From the NCBI GenBank assembly GCA_012798265.1, contig JAAZNM010000004.1, positions 62,001 through 126,000 of the forward strand: a stretch of 64,000 nt of DNA. The letters are read 5' to 3'. The notes under the pieces were generated by a model that searched no databases, was not told the DNA's origin, and saw only the letters and a list, made by a program, of their open reading frames with translations. This document shows, piece by piece, positions 7,499-16,700 of this stretch. This DNA comes from Candidatus Roizmanbacteria bacterium (GTDB lineage Bacteria > Patescibacteriota > Microgenomatia > UBA1406 > GWC2-37-13). The stretch's first letter is position 1, and the number at the start of each line of letters is the position of its first letter. The position numbers and the translations under genes were made by a program.

Positions 7499-9643
7499 TT
7501 ATTCTACTTGATACAGAGCCCCAAACCCATTAGAAGACTGGAAGATCTTTTTCCCAATTTGGCCGAACTTGTCTTCGTTTAATTTTTGATACTTTTGTTT
7601 TTCCATCTTGGAGATGACCACGTATTTTATCCGATATTTTTTGATTATTTTTTTGGTTTCTTCCAGATTGTCCGATTCATAAAGAGCATTGATGTCGGGA
7701 ATTCTTTTGCCGACTATCTCAGGCGAACCTCGCCACAGCCATTCGTGTACCCACCAGCCGGCCACCGTAGGCAATCCGGTATAGGCGGAGATCCTTTCAT
7801 AGTCGGTATACGAGTCACCTTGGGCTTCGAGAATAACGGGTGGATTTTTGTCGCCGAAACCGGCCTTATTAAGGTAGTCGATTATTTCCTTATCTTCCGG
7901 GTAATAGTTTTCCAACCAGGCGGCTCCGTCAAGCAACGGGATTTTTTTAAGGGCGCCATAGTAAGACGGTATCGCAAATATAGGATAGATAACTACGAAA
8001 AAGAAAAAAAACAAAAATAACAGGTTGGCCAAAAACGATTTGATATTGACGGTTTGTTTGAGGCGGAAAAAAACAAAACCTGAGGCAACCCCCATCATCA
8101 TAAACGCTTGATAGCCAAGTTTGAACATGGTGTTCGCCCGAAAATGGTTTGGGTAAATGTCTTTTATATAAAAGAACTCGGGGATAATGACCAAAAAGGT
8201 CCCGAAAAGAAACAGCAAAAAAACAAAGCGATCAACAGCCTTGATAGTTTTACCCGATTTGATAACGTAAACAAAAAGGACGGCACTTATCCAAAAGAAT
8301 CCCCAAAGGACAAACATCATCCAAAAGGGAGTAGGTTGACAGTTGCCTTTTTCAAAAAGGAACGGTCCAAGTTTGCCTATCTTAGTCAAAAAATCAGGAC
8401 TGCAGTTGAGTCCGATACCTGAGGCAAAAGGGGTAAAACTGCTTGAAAAAGGCAAGGAAAAAATCAGAAAGGAAAGGGTAAGCAGCAGGCTGTAATAAAT
8501 AAAGTCCAGACTAAGTCTGAAGACAAGAAAAAAAATAAAGATCGTAAGGAGGATGTAAATCGGTCCGTCAAAGGCGTTGGTCATATAATGGACAGCCATA
8601 AGAAATCCCAGGGAGACGACCATCTTGAAAACAAAATCAAAAGTCAGGAAGCTTTTGGTTTTTATTTTTTTTGCCTTCACGAACAGAAGCAGCAACAGGG
8701 TTAGGGTAAATACCACAAAAGGAATGTCAAAAACATGACCGTGCAGGTCGGCCACAACATAGGAGTAGATCGGAAATTCGTGGATCGTGAAAGGGATAAA
8801 ACGGGTAGCGTTGGGGTACCAGTATTTTGTCGGATTATAATAGCTTAATATCTGCCAGAAAGGGATAGGCTGTTCATTAGGGTAGCCTTTGGTAAAAAGA
8901 TAGATCGTATGGAGATTGCCTCCTAAGTTGACGATAAAACTGCTTATCAACCCGAAAAATATAAGTTTGCCGACCGACCTGGTTTTTTTAGGCAGGAAAA
9001 GATGGATAAGGTTTATACTTAACGAAAATACTTCGGTTACGGCCAGGGCAAAGATTGTTGCCAGAATCAGATTGTAGCCAACGGCCGGGTTTACTCCAAG
9101 CATTTTGATAAGAACTGCCCCGGTCAGGTGACCGAAATAATAATAGTTAATCGGATAGCCGTTCGGTTGGACGATATCTCCGGAGAGCCACATATCCAAA
9201 GGCGGGAAAAATCGGGATTTTAGAGCGGCGTTGATGAAACCGAAGTCCATAAATTTTTCCAGGCCCCTTATCGATGGTTCTTGGCCCCTGACGTATACCC
9301 AGAAAAACAGTGCCAGAAGAAACAAAATCTCCTGAAAAATTATCAGTTTTAATAAGCCGCGATTTGAGACGACGGTTTTTTTGCTTTTTACCAAAACAAG
9401 ATAGTTGACCGCAAAAAAACCGATAACGACCATAATAACATTTAGCTGGGTAAAAGCCAGTAGTTTGATCGACCCGAGAAGAAAAACGGTATAGCTTAAT
9501 AAAATAATGGCGATTATTTTTGCAAACGGATAACCGATATCGACAAATACCCGTCCGAATATTTTTTTGGTCAGCGGAATAAAGATCATCCCCAAGGAGA
9601 ACAGCATCAGATACCAAAGGAAAGTAATACTGATCCATGACAT
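7499..9643 (-). CDS. DUF2298 / YYY-type polytopic membrane protein
   Basis: A 714-residue protein with roughly a dozen hydrophobic helices and a soluble C-terminal part (about 590-714). The family-defining region is visible: FGFINAALKSRFFPPLDMWL, then GDIVQPNGYPINYYYFGHLT, where the aromatic 'YYY' cluster and GH follow an acidic loop, and later PIYSYVVADLHGHVF. The overall plan (acidic loops between membrane helices, soluble tail) resembles GT-C-type lipid-linked glycosyltransferases, but no activity has been established for DUF2298 to my knowledge. The C-terminal domain contains VILEAQGDSYTDYERISAYT and VVISKMEKQKY. It ends at the terminator at 7399-7456 and diverges from valS. Confidence 0.8.
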   Translation of the reverse strand: MSWISITFLWYLMLFSLGMIFIPLTKKIFGRVFVDIGYPFAKIIAIILLSYTVFLLGSIKLLAFTQLNVIMVVIGFFAVNYLVLVKSKKTVVSNRGLLKLIIFQEILFLLALFFWVYVRGQEPSIRGLEKFMDFGFINAALKSRFFPPLDMWLSGDIVQPNGYPINYYYFGHLTGAVLIKMLGVNPAVGYNLILATIFALAVTEVFSLSINLIHLFLPKKTRSVGKLIFFGLISSFIVNLGGNLHTIYLFTKGYPNEQPIPFWQILSYYNPTKYWYPNATRFIPFTIHEFPIYSYVVADLHGHVFDIPFVVFTLTLLLLLFVKAKKIKTKSFLTFDFVFKMVVSLGFLMAVHYMTNAFDGPIYILLTIFIFFLVFRLSLDFIYYSLLLTLSFLIFSLPFSSSFTPFASGIGLNCSPDFLTKIGKLGPFLFEKGNCQPTPFWMMFVLWGFFWISAVLFVYVIKSGKTIKAVDRFVFLLFLFGTFLVIIPEFFYIKDIYPNHFRANTMFKLGYQAFMMMGVASGFVFFRLKQTVNIKSFLANLLFLFFFFFVVIYPIFAIPSYYGALKKIPLLDGAAWLENYYPEDKEIIDYLNKAGFGDKNPPVILEAQGDSYTDYERISAYTGLPTVAGWWVHEWLWRGSPEIVGKRIPDINALYESDNLEETKKIIKKYRIKYVVISKMEKQKYQKLNEDKFGQIGKKIFQSSNGFGALYQVE

Positions 9644-9701
9644 ATTTTTTCATTATACATCAAGATTGTATTTGGAGGCCGTTTTTGGTATAAAAGAAGC
9701 C

Positions 9702-11804
9702 ATGGACAAAAATTTTACACCGGCCCAGGTCGAGGAAAAAATTTATGACTTCTGGGAGAAGAACGGCCTTTTCGAGTCTCATGTAAATAAAGGAAAAAAA
9801 CCGTTTTGCATAATACTTCCTCCCCCGAACGCTAACGCCAACCTTCATTTGGGTCATGCGATGTATGTTTATGAAGATGTGATGATAAGATATCATCGGC
9901 TTCTCGGCGACGAAGTACTGTGGTTACCCGGAGCCGATCATGCCGGTTTCGAGACTCAATACGTATTCGAAAAAAATCTCCAGAAAGATGGTAAGAGCCG
10001 GTTTGATTATGACAGGGAAACCCTTTTCAAGATGATCTGGAAGTTTGTCATGAGCAACAAAGGCAATATGGAAAAACAGTTAAGGCGTTTGGGTTTTGCC
10101 CTTGACTGGAAAAAACAAAGATTTACCATGGACAAGGCTGTGGTCAAGATCGTCCATGAAACATTTAAAAAGCTTTACGAAAAGGATTTGGTCTATCGGG
10201 CGGTACGACTGGTTAATTACTGTACTTTTTGCGGTACGGCTTTTTCCGATCTCGAAGTGGTCCATAAGGAAAAGGTTAGTCCTCTTTATTATATGAAATA
10301 CGGTCCGTTCGTATTGGCGACGACCCGGCCGGAGACCAAGTTCGGCGATACCGGTCTGGCCGTCAACCCGAAGGATAAACGCTACCAAAAATGGATAGGG
10401 AAGGAGATCGAGGCCGAAGGTCTTCTGGGCAAGTTCAGGATAAAAGTCGTCGGAGACGATTCCGTCGATCCGAAGTTCGGTACCGGCGTCGTCAAGGTTA
10501 CTCCGGCCCACGACTTTACTGATTTTGAAACGGGCAAACGCCATAATCTTCCGTTAAAACAGGTCATCGGTTACGATGGGAAGCTTAATCATCTTACTGG
10601 CCCTTACCAAGGGCTTTACGTAAACCAAGCCAGAAAAAAGATCGTTGAAGACCTTAAAGCCAAGGGTTTGCTTGATAAAATCGACGAAGGTTACCAGAAC
10701 CGGGTCGGCACCTGCTATAAATGCGGTCGGACTATCGAGCCTTTACCGCTTGAACAATGGTATGTAAAGGTTAAACCTTTGGCTGATAAAGCCAAAGAGG
10801 CGGTTGAAAAAGGCGACATAAAGATATACCCGAAAAGATTCAAAAAAATCCTCCTTTGGTGGCTTAATAACTTCCGCGACTGGAATATTTCCAGACAGGT
10901 AGTCTGGGGAATAAGGATACCGGCATACTATTGTAGGTCAAAAGCCAAAAGTCAAAAGTCAAAAGAGTGGTTTGTGTCGGTTGACCGGCCGGAAAAATGC
11001 CAGATCTGCGGCGGGCAGGACTTTGAACAGGATACCGACACGTTTGACACTTGGTTTTCGTCCGGTCAATGGCCGTTTGCCACCTTGCAGACCAACTCAA
11101 AGGAACTGTTTGATTACTTTTATCCGACGTCAGTCATGGAAACGGGTTATGACATACTGCCTTGGTGGGTCGCCAGGATGATTATGCTTGGTATCTTCTC
11201 GACCGGTAAGGTACCGTTCAAAAATGTTTTCCTTCATGGCATCGTCCGCGATAAAAACGGCAAAAAGATGAGCAAAAGCAAAGGCAACGTCATCAATCCG
11301 ATCGAGATGATCGATAAGTACGGCGCCGATGCTTTCCGGGCCAGTCTGATGTTCGGAGTCAAGGAAGGAGCAGACCTTTCCTTATCGGATGAAAGGGTAG
11401 TCGGGATGAGAAACTTTGCCAATAAGATATGGAATATAGGTCGTTTCTTAGAAATAAGCCAAAAGTCAAAATTCAAAAGTCAAAATAATAAGCCAAAAGT
11501 CAAAATTATTAATGATTTGGGAAAAGAGTTTGAATTGGAGCAAAAAAAATATAAAAAGTATATGGACAGTTACCAATTCTCAAAAGCACTGGGTTCGGTA
11601 TATGAGTTCCTGTGGCATCGGTATGCCGATTATTATCTGGAGCAGTTGAAAGAAGAAGTGTTAAATGGTAAGATAGAAGTTCTTGATAGTTTGAAAAAAG
11701 TATATTTTGAGAACCTGAGATTATTGCATCCTTTTATGCCTTTTTTGACCGAGACAATATGGCAGGTTTTTCACGGTAAAGACAGTTCGATATTAGCAGT
11801 TTAA
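9702..11804 (+). CDS. valS: Valyl-tRNA synthetase, C-terminally short form
   Basis: Charges tRNA-Val. Seen are class I motifs HLGHAM (HIGH), [11 protein letters not shown], the CP1 editing domain ([17 protein letters not shown], then [17 protein letters not shown]), [28 protein letters not shown], and [12 protein letters not shown]. Start 9702 ([20 protein letters not shown]) is typical, with TATAAA 7 nt upstream; the longer frame to 9567 is not. The 700 residues end just after [15 protein letters not shown], so most of the terminal coiled-coil arm and the end of the anticodon domain are missing relative to the usual 850-950. Two Lys/Ser-rich insertions are encoded by AAAAGTC-type heptamer repeats. 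It heads valS-rpmH-yidC-jag. Confidence 0.93.
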   Translation: MDKNFTPAQVEEKIYDFWEKNGLFESHVNKGKKPFCIILPPPNANANLHLGHAMYVYEDVMIRYHRLLGDEVLWLPGADHAGFETQYVFEKNLQKDGKSRFDYDRETLFKMIWKFVMSNKGNMEKQLRRLGFALDWKKQRFTMDKAVVKIVHETFKKLYEKDLVYRAVRLVNYCTFCGTAFSDLEVVHKEKVSPLYYMKYGPFVLATTRPETKFGDTGLAVNPKDKRYQKWIGKEIEAEGLLGKFRIKVVGDDSVDPKFGTGVVKVTPAHDFTDFETGKRHNLPLKQVIGYDGKLNHLTGPYQGLYVNQARKKIVEDLKAKGLLDKIDEGYQNRVGTCYKCGRTIEPLPLEQWYVKVKPLADKAKEAVEKGDIKIYPKRFKKILLWWLNNFRDWNISRQVVWGIRIPAYYCRSKAKSQKSKEWFVSVDRPEKCQICGGQDFEQDTDTFDTWFSSGQWPFATLQTNSKELFDYFYPTSVMETGYDILPWWVARMIMLGIFSTGKVPFKNVFLHGIVRDKNGKKMSKSKGNVINPIEMIDKYGADAFRASLMFGVKEGADLSLSDERVVGMRNFANKIWNIGRFLEISQKSKFKSQNNKPKVKIINDLGKEFELEQKKYKKYMDSYQFSKALGSVYEFLWHRYADYYLEQLKEEVLNGKIEVLDSLKKVYFENLRLLHPFMPFLTETIWQVFHGKDSSILAV
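10937..10967 (+). repeat. In-frame heptamer repeat (GTCAAAA)n inside valS
   Basis: Four consecutive heptamers (GTCAAAA, GCCAAAA, GTCAAAA, GTCAAAA) followed by GAG. They encode the Lys/Ser/Gln-rich loop after IPAYYC, a place where ValRS normally has a short turn. Confidence 0.8.
11458..11507 (+). repeat. Second in-frame AAAAGTC-type repeat inside valS
   Basis: Interrupted copies of GCCAAAAGTC/TCAAAATT/CAAAAGTC encode a Lys-rich linker ([17 protein letters not shown]) between the catalytic domain and the anticodon-binding domain. The same vocabulary recurs at the 3' end of yidC (12729-12754). Confidence 0.75.
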
Positions 11805-11817
11805 CCTAAATCAAAAG

Positions 11818-11952
11818 ATGAAAAGGACATATCAACCGAAAAAAGCCAAACGGATGAAAAAACACGGTTTTTTGGTAAGAATGAGATCGAAAAACGGCCA
11901 GAAAGTTTTGAAAAGAAGACGGCTTAAAAATAGAAAAAAATTGACCATATAA
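11818..11952 (+). CDS. rpmH: Ribosomal protein bL34
   Basis: A 44-residue protein starting [20 protein letters not shown] and continuing [15 protein letters not shown], a clear L34 with its conserved KRT(Y/F)QP start and GF..RM.T/S..G..VL..RR core. It packs against 23S rRNA in the large subunit. It starts 13 nt after the valS stop and ends one base before the yidC ATG. The usual next gene, rnpA (RNase P protein), is absent here. Confidence 0.95.
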   Translation: MKRTYQPKKAKRMKKHGFLVRMRSKNGQKVLKRRRLKNRKKLTI

Positions 11953-11953
11953 A

Positions 11954-12757
11954 ATGCTGTCACCAAATTTTTTCAATACGGTTTTTGTTTTTCCCATCCT
12001 TAATTTATTGATGCTTCTTTATAAAGGTTTCTTGACGCTTAATCTTCCGGGAGCTTTCGGCTGGTCGATAATCAGTCTGACGCTTTTGGTACGCCTGGTG
12101 CTTCATCCTTTTTTCAGGCAGCAGTTGGAGACCGCCAAAAAAATCCAGGATATGAAACCTCACCTTGACAAACTTTCCCACAAACATAAGAGTGATCCGA
12201 AAAAACTGCAACAGGAACAGTTGAGACTTTATCAGGAAGCCGGTATCAATCCCGCCTCCGGTTGCGTTTTCATGATAATCCAGATACCCATATTCATAGC
12301 TTTATACAACACCCTTTCTCTGTTTCTTCTCAACGGTGGCGCCGGAAAAATAGCTGCCTCAATCAATAAAATCCTTTATCTGCCGTGGTTGAGGATAACC
12401 TCTCCTATCGATCCTTGGTTTTTCGGTTTTGATCTGGTGCTCAGTCCGGCCAAAGCCAAAATTTGGTTCTATTACCTGATTCCGGTCGTGACCGCTTTTT
12501 TGCAGTATCTGCAGGCCAGCGTAACAACTCCTCCGGCGTCTACTTCAGCCGAAATAACCGAAAAAAACAAAGACGGCAAAGAAGACAATAAAGAGGATTT
12601 CCAAAAGATGATGAACACCCAGATGAAGTTCGTATTTCCGTTGATGATCGGATGGTTTTCTTATTCATTGCCGGTGGGTCTCTCAGTCTATTGGAATCTT
12701 TTTTCCGTTTTCAGCATCGTTCAGTATAAAAAATTAAAAGTTAAAGCCAAAAGCTAA
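11954..12757 (+). CDS. yidC: YidC/Oxa1 family membrane protein insertase
   Basis: Inserts and folds membrane proteins, alone or with SecYEG. The 267-residue protein is the short Gram-positive-like form without a large periplasmic P1 domain. Visible are helix 1 (about 7-27), LRLV-type TM2 (SLTLLVRLVLHPFFRQQL), with an Arg in the hydrophilic groove position, a charged cytoplasmic hairpin HLDKLSHKHKSDPKKLQQEQ, GINPASGCVFMIIQIPIFIALY, and a terminal QMKFVFPLMIGWFSYSLPVG-LSVYW segment. A Lys/Glu-rich cytoplasmic loop (about 193-216) and a basic tail KKLKVKAKS, encoded by heptamer-like repeats, may touch the ribosome. It sits in the conserved rpmH-yidC-jag order. Confidence 0.93.
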   Translation: MLSPNFFNTVFVFPILNLLMLLYKGFLTLNLPGAFGWSIISLTLLVRLVLHPFFRQQLETAKKIQDMKPHLDKLSHKHKSDPKKLQQEQLRLYQEAGINPASGCVFMIIQIPIFIALYNTLSLFLLNGGAGKIAASINKILYLPWLRITSPIDPWFFGFDLVLSPAKAKIWFYYLIPVVTAFLQYLQASVTTPPASTSAEITEKNKDGKEDNKEDFQKMMNTQMKFVFPLMIGWFSYSLPVGLSVYWNLFSVFSIVQYKKLKVKAKS

Positions 12758-12765
12758 TTTTTCCT

Positions 12766-13254
12766 ATGGAAAAAACAGAGGTTATTAAGACGGAAGCCAA
12801 CGAGCTTCTCAAAAAGATTATTGATAAATTTGAGATCGAAGTGATGCCCGAGGAGGATGTCTATCAAATAGTGATCAAGTCAGAAGAGGAAGCGCCGGTA
12901 GTTATCGGTCGACATGGCGAAACAATAAGAGCCATCCAAAAAATACTTGAAGTCATCCTGTATAAAAAACTAGGCGAGCCGACCCAGATATTGGTTAATG
13001 TCAACGATTACCGGGAAAAACAAAAGGAAAGATTGGAAAGGATCGCCTCCGAACTCAGCGATAAGGTCATTCAGTCAAGCCGTCCGACATACTTCGGCGG
13101 TCTTTCTTCTTACGAAAGGAAGATAATCCATGAGTTTATTACGGCTAACTATCCCGATCTGACCACTTATTCGACCGGAGAGGGTAAGGGTCGAAAACTG
13201 GTTATCGACCTGAAAAGCAATACACCCGTCAAAGAGGAAGTCGTAGAGGCTTAA
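12766..13254 (+). CDS. khpB: KhpB/Jag-type RNA-binding protein (KH + R3H)
   Basis: A 162-residue protein whose KH domain (about 40-95) carries VIGRHGETIRAIQKI (GxxG loop) and whose R3H domain (about 95-155) carries SSYERKIIHEFI with GEGKGRKLVI at the end. It lacks the N-terminal Jag-N domain found in many Firmicutes. KhpB binds RNA and in other bacteria affects cell division and envelope synthesis. The position right after yidC is the standard one. No Shine-Dalgarno is visible before the ATG. Confidence 0.9.
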   Translation: MEKTEVIKTEANELLKKIIDKFEIEVMPEEDVYQIVIKSEEEAPVVIGRHGETIRAIQKILEVILYKKLGEPTQILVNVNDYREKQKERLERIASELSDKVIQSSRPTYFGGLSSYERKIIHEFITANYPDLTTYSTGEGKGRKLVIDLKSNTPVKEEVVEA

Positions 13255-13358
13255 TCAATATTGAGGTCTAACACAGCCTTTTAATAATCCAACCATTTAT
13301 TTTTGTAGTCTATAATCCATAGAAAAGAGGTTGTTGCTGGGTTATTCTACATAAGTTT

Positions 13359-13577
13359 ATGAAAGGTGATTTCTTTTATCTCAGGTTGGGAGAAAAGGTC
13401 ATCGACATAAGAAAAAGAAAACAAATTACCCAAGAACAGCTGGCTTTTTCCTCCGACCTTGACCGGACTTATATCGCTCGTATTGAGCGCGGGCGGGCCA
13501 ACCCCAGCATCAAAACTCTCCACAAAATCTGCAAGGCACTAAGAGTCAAACTGAGCAAACTCTTCAGAGGAGTATAA
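13359..13577 (+). CDS. Small XRE-type HTH transcriptional regulator
   Basis: A 72-residue single-domain Cro/CI-type helix-turn-helix protein: LGEKVIDIRKRKQITQEQLA (helices 1-2), then SDLDRTYIARIERGRANPSI (recognition helix with the common IERG turn), TLHKICKALRV and LSKLF. It presumably binds DNA as a dimer. A TATTCT-like -10 (13342-13347) lies 11 nt before the ATG. No toxin gene is adjacent; the next gene downstream is the 1224-residue protein of the secretion-like block, which it might regulate (inference only). Confidence 0.85.
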   Translation: MKGDFFYLRLGEKVIDIRKRKQITQEQLAFSSDLDRTYIARIERGRANPSIKTLHKICKALRVKLSKLFRGV

Positions 13578-13589
13578 AAAAGCCCTAAT

Positions 13590-13618
13590 TTGTATACGGT
13601 TTTTTAAGATGGTATAAT
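13590..13618 (+). promoter_or_regulatory. Promoter TTGTAT-17-TATAAT upstream of the 13.8-kb gene
   Basis: The -35 TTGTAT (13590-13595) and -10 TATAAT (13613-13618) are spaced 17 nt. The start site would be near 13625, leaving a leader of about 135 nt. An ATG at 13624 opens a 49-codon frame that ends at 13773, overlapping the start of the large gene; it is Phe/Lys-rich and may be only leader sequence. The rest of the 13578-13759 gap holds nothing else I can identify. Confidence 0.5.
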
Positions 13619-13759
13619 TGGCGATGTATACCTGTTTTTTTAGAAAAACGCGTTTTTTTCAATCTTCGCCGAGTTTTATTTATTGCTTCAAAAAGACAAA
13701 TCTGGTAGATTTTAATATAACGATATCGCAATATAAGTTATATTTATTCAACAAATACA

Positions 13760-16700
13760 ATGGCCAGCCCTGATACCAATGAATCAAAACCGGTGGTTGA
13801 CGAAGTCGTCGCCAAAGCCCGTGAAGAGGTAAAAAAGGAAGTGGATCAAGCCAAAGCCGCCCATAAAGAGGACGACCTCGGTAGGAGGATTATCGAGGAG
13901 GTGCAACAGGTGCTTCTTCACGCTCAAGAAGCGGTTGATTCTGAGCAGAAAGGCAACTTCAATCAAAAAAGGATTGAGGCGGAAAAAGTGCAGAGAGCGC
14001 TTGCCCGGGCTGCCGAAGCCGCCAAAGAAGGCATCAAAGTATCAAGTAGCGATCAGGGGCAGGATCTGCTGGTCAGACTGGCCGGAAAAAATCTGACCCC
14101 TTCGGTATCAAGCGCGATCGAAGTGACGTTGGCCGATTTTATCCTGGGAGACAAACCGATAACTTTTTCGTCTTCCGGAGCTTCAAAAACTGAGTTTGAG
14201 ACGGCTATGGGTAATCTCCAGGCGCTTAATTACGTAGCCGGCAATATGATGGTCGATTTTCTGAAACAGGCATCAAGGAAAGGAGTTATTCCCCTTAAAG
14301 AGGAGGAGATCGAACAAAAACTATCGCCTGAAATCCAGGAGAAAGAGGATCCGCGGATGCGCCGGCGCAACATCCCCAGTAAAGAGGACAGGCAAGGGTT
14401 TGATGATCTTTACAAAAAAATAAACAGCGCCTTGCAGGACAATCTGGCTAACGCTCCTGACGACAAAAAGCTTACCGGTGATGAGAGGACTAAACTGAAG
14501 ATGTTTCTTTTTGGCGACAGTGATATTCCGGCATCAGAGTTGGAGCGGATATTCGGCAAACTCGACCTGGTCAAACACGGTTTGAAAAGGGAAGATCTTG
14601 CCCACTATTCCCGGTTTTATGAAAAAAACTTCCGCCAGATCGATGTTGAAGAGATCATCGGTATGATGACTAACCATACTTTGATTAGGCATCTGGAAGA
14701 CGCTACCCGGGTCTTTAACATCAATTACCTGAGGGGAGAGGGTAAGGAAGGTCAGGATATCCTGTACTTCAAAAAAAACGACCAGGGGGTAGAGGAGGTA
14801 GTCCTTGACCGGAAGCGCTTCAAGAAGCTTATCAACAATTACTATTATCTTGCCCTGAAAGAGGTCCATGCCAACTCTTCCAAGATGTTCAACGAGATCT
14901 TCGATCCTTATCAGCATGGTTATTACTTCGGTGGGTTGAAGGGTTTGGTCGGCAATCTTTGTGACGGTTTGCGGGATCAATTTTTTCAGGGAGATCCCGA
15001 GATGAAGAGGTTTCTTGATGATGTCCGCGGCCGTTATCAGGCGAGTATCCTGACCTATGCCGAGACCTTCCATAACCTGCCTCTTTATGCCCGCGACGCC
15101 AGCAGTTTTGAAAAATGGCCGCAGTTTTTGGGTTATCTTTTTCCGTCGGAACTGGCCGAAGTCTTTGACCCCGATGATCCCTTAATGGAGATAGCCCGCC
15201 ACGAGATTCCGATGTATCTGCGAAGAAGAGTAGTGTTAAACGGTAACAAGATGCCCTCCGACCTTTTCTCCGGCAACTACGATAAGGAAGGGGCCCAGTA
15301 TGGTTTTAAAGACAGGAACAAGATGATAGAGATACTAAAAGCCAGGGTAAACGAACTTGGCCTTAAAGTTGAGGATTGGGAGTTTGAGCGGGCGATGACA
15401 TATTCGCTAGGTATAGGGATTGCCACTTTAAATGACATTGAAGTGCTTTGTACGGCCGATCCCAATACGGGTGATTTTAGGAGTCTTCATCCTTTGATGC
15501 CGGTTTTGTCGGCTAAACACAACTGGGGTCTGGGACGGGGTTATCCTGACTCAAGTTATATCCCCGATCTACTCCAGATGGACGTAACCCTTTTTCCTGA
15601 GGAGAGAGGGTTTTTGAGCCGGCTTTTAAAAAAGAAAAGCTGGGTGCCAAAAGCCTTTCACGAAAAGGTAATCGGCAATGTCCAAAAATACGGAGACAAG
15701 GTCTTTGATGCCATGCTGGGCCATGAGGGCCAGTATCAGGAGCTTCTTAGCATGATAAACATTGGTACCAGCCTTAACAGCCGTGCAGGTTGGCGGGTAT
15801 TGCCGATCAGAGAAAAATTAAGAGGTTATGCCGCGAAAGATGGTGGATATGGATTGAATATGAAATGGGGAGATGCCCGTAAAACCTGGGGCAAAAAAGA
15901 ATGGCGGCAGTATGTTGAGCTGGCTATGAAGTTATATGGCGGTTCGGCAATCTGGTGGGTAAATCAAGCGGATAGGCTTGATCCGGAGATGAGACGATTC
16001 TTAACGAAGCATTTGCACGGAGATTATGACGAAATGGAAAAAGAGTACCATGAATATAATAAGGGCGGAAAATCGCTAAAAAAGGAATTTGAAATTACCG
16101 TTAATGGTAAACAAAGGAAGATAAACTTTCTTGAAGCAAAAAATATTCGCAACTATCAATTTAGAGCCGAGGCTTTTTATATGTATATGAAGCGTAACCC
16201 CGGTGACTTTGTTCTGCTTCTTAGTCAAATGGCGCCGGAATTATTAAATGCAAATACTAATTATTTTTTAAGTGAAAGTGAATTTAAAAAAAATATCCCA
16301 GGAGGAAAATCAAAAATAGATATTGAAAAAGATTTAGCTATTAGAGCGATGCTTGAAGCCCGTTGGGGTCCGCAGATGGAGACTTTGGGAAAGATAAGAA
16401 GCTGGATATTTAACGATTTTAAAAACAGCAGGGAAGCTATAATAAATGAGGGGAAAAAAGAAGGAGATAAAGATTGGGTAAAATTAGGCAAAGACAAACT
16501 TATAGAGTATTTAGTTGAGCAAAGCGGTAATGCTTATGAAAAAGTGTTGAAAGATAAGGCACGCCATGTGGATAAAGATGGTAAACCTCTGCCTGACACT
16601 ACCCGTTCATACGTGGAAAGAGGCGATTTTGACGATCCTGAATTGGCCAGGTTGATCTTTGACGAAAATGGGTTGATGGGCATCCTAAAAGAAGAGGATT

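Noticed and set aside
9567-9701. N-terminal 45-codon extension of valS
   Set aside because: It overlaps the divergent DUF2298 gene, is not synthetase-like, and lies upstream of the TATAAA that precedes the typical start at 9702.
13624-13773. 49-codon frame starting 5 nt after a TATAAT
   Set aside because: Very Phe/Lys/Tyr-rich, matches nothing, and overlaps the start of the 1224-residue gene; kept only as a note under the promoter.
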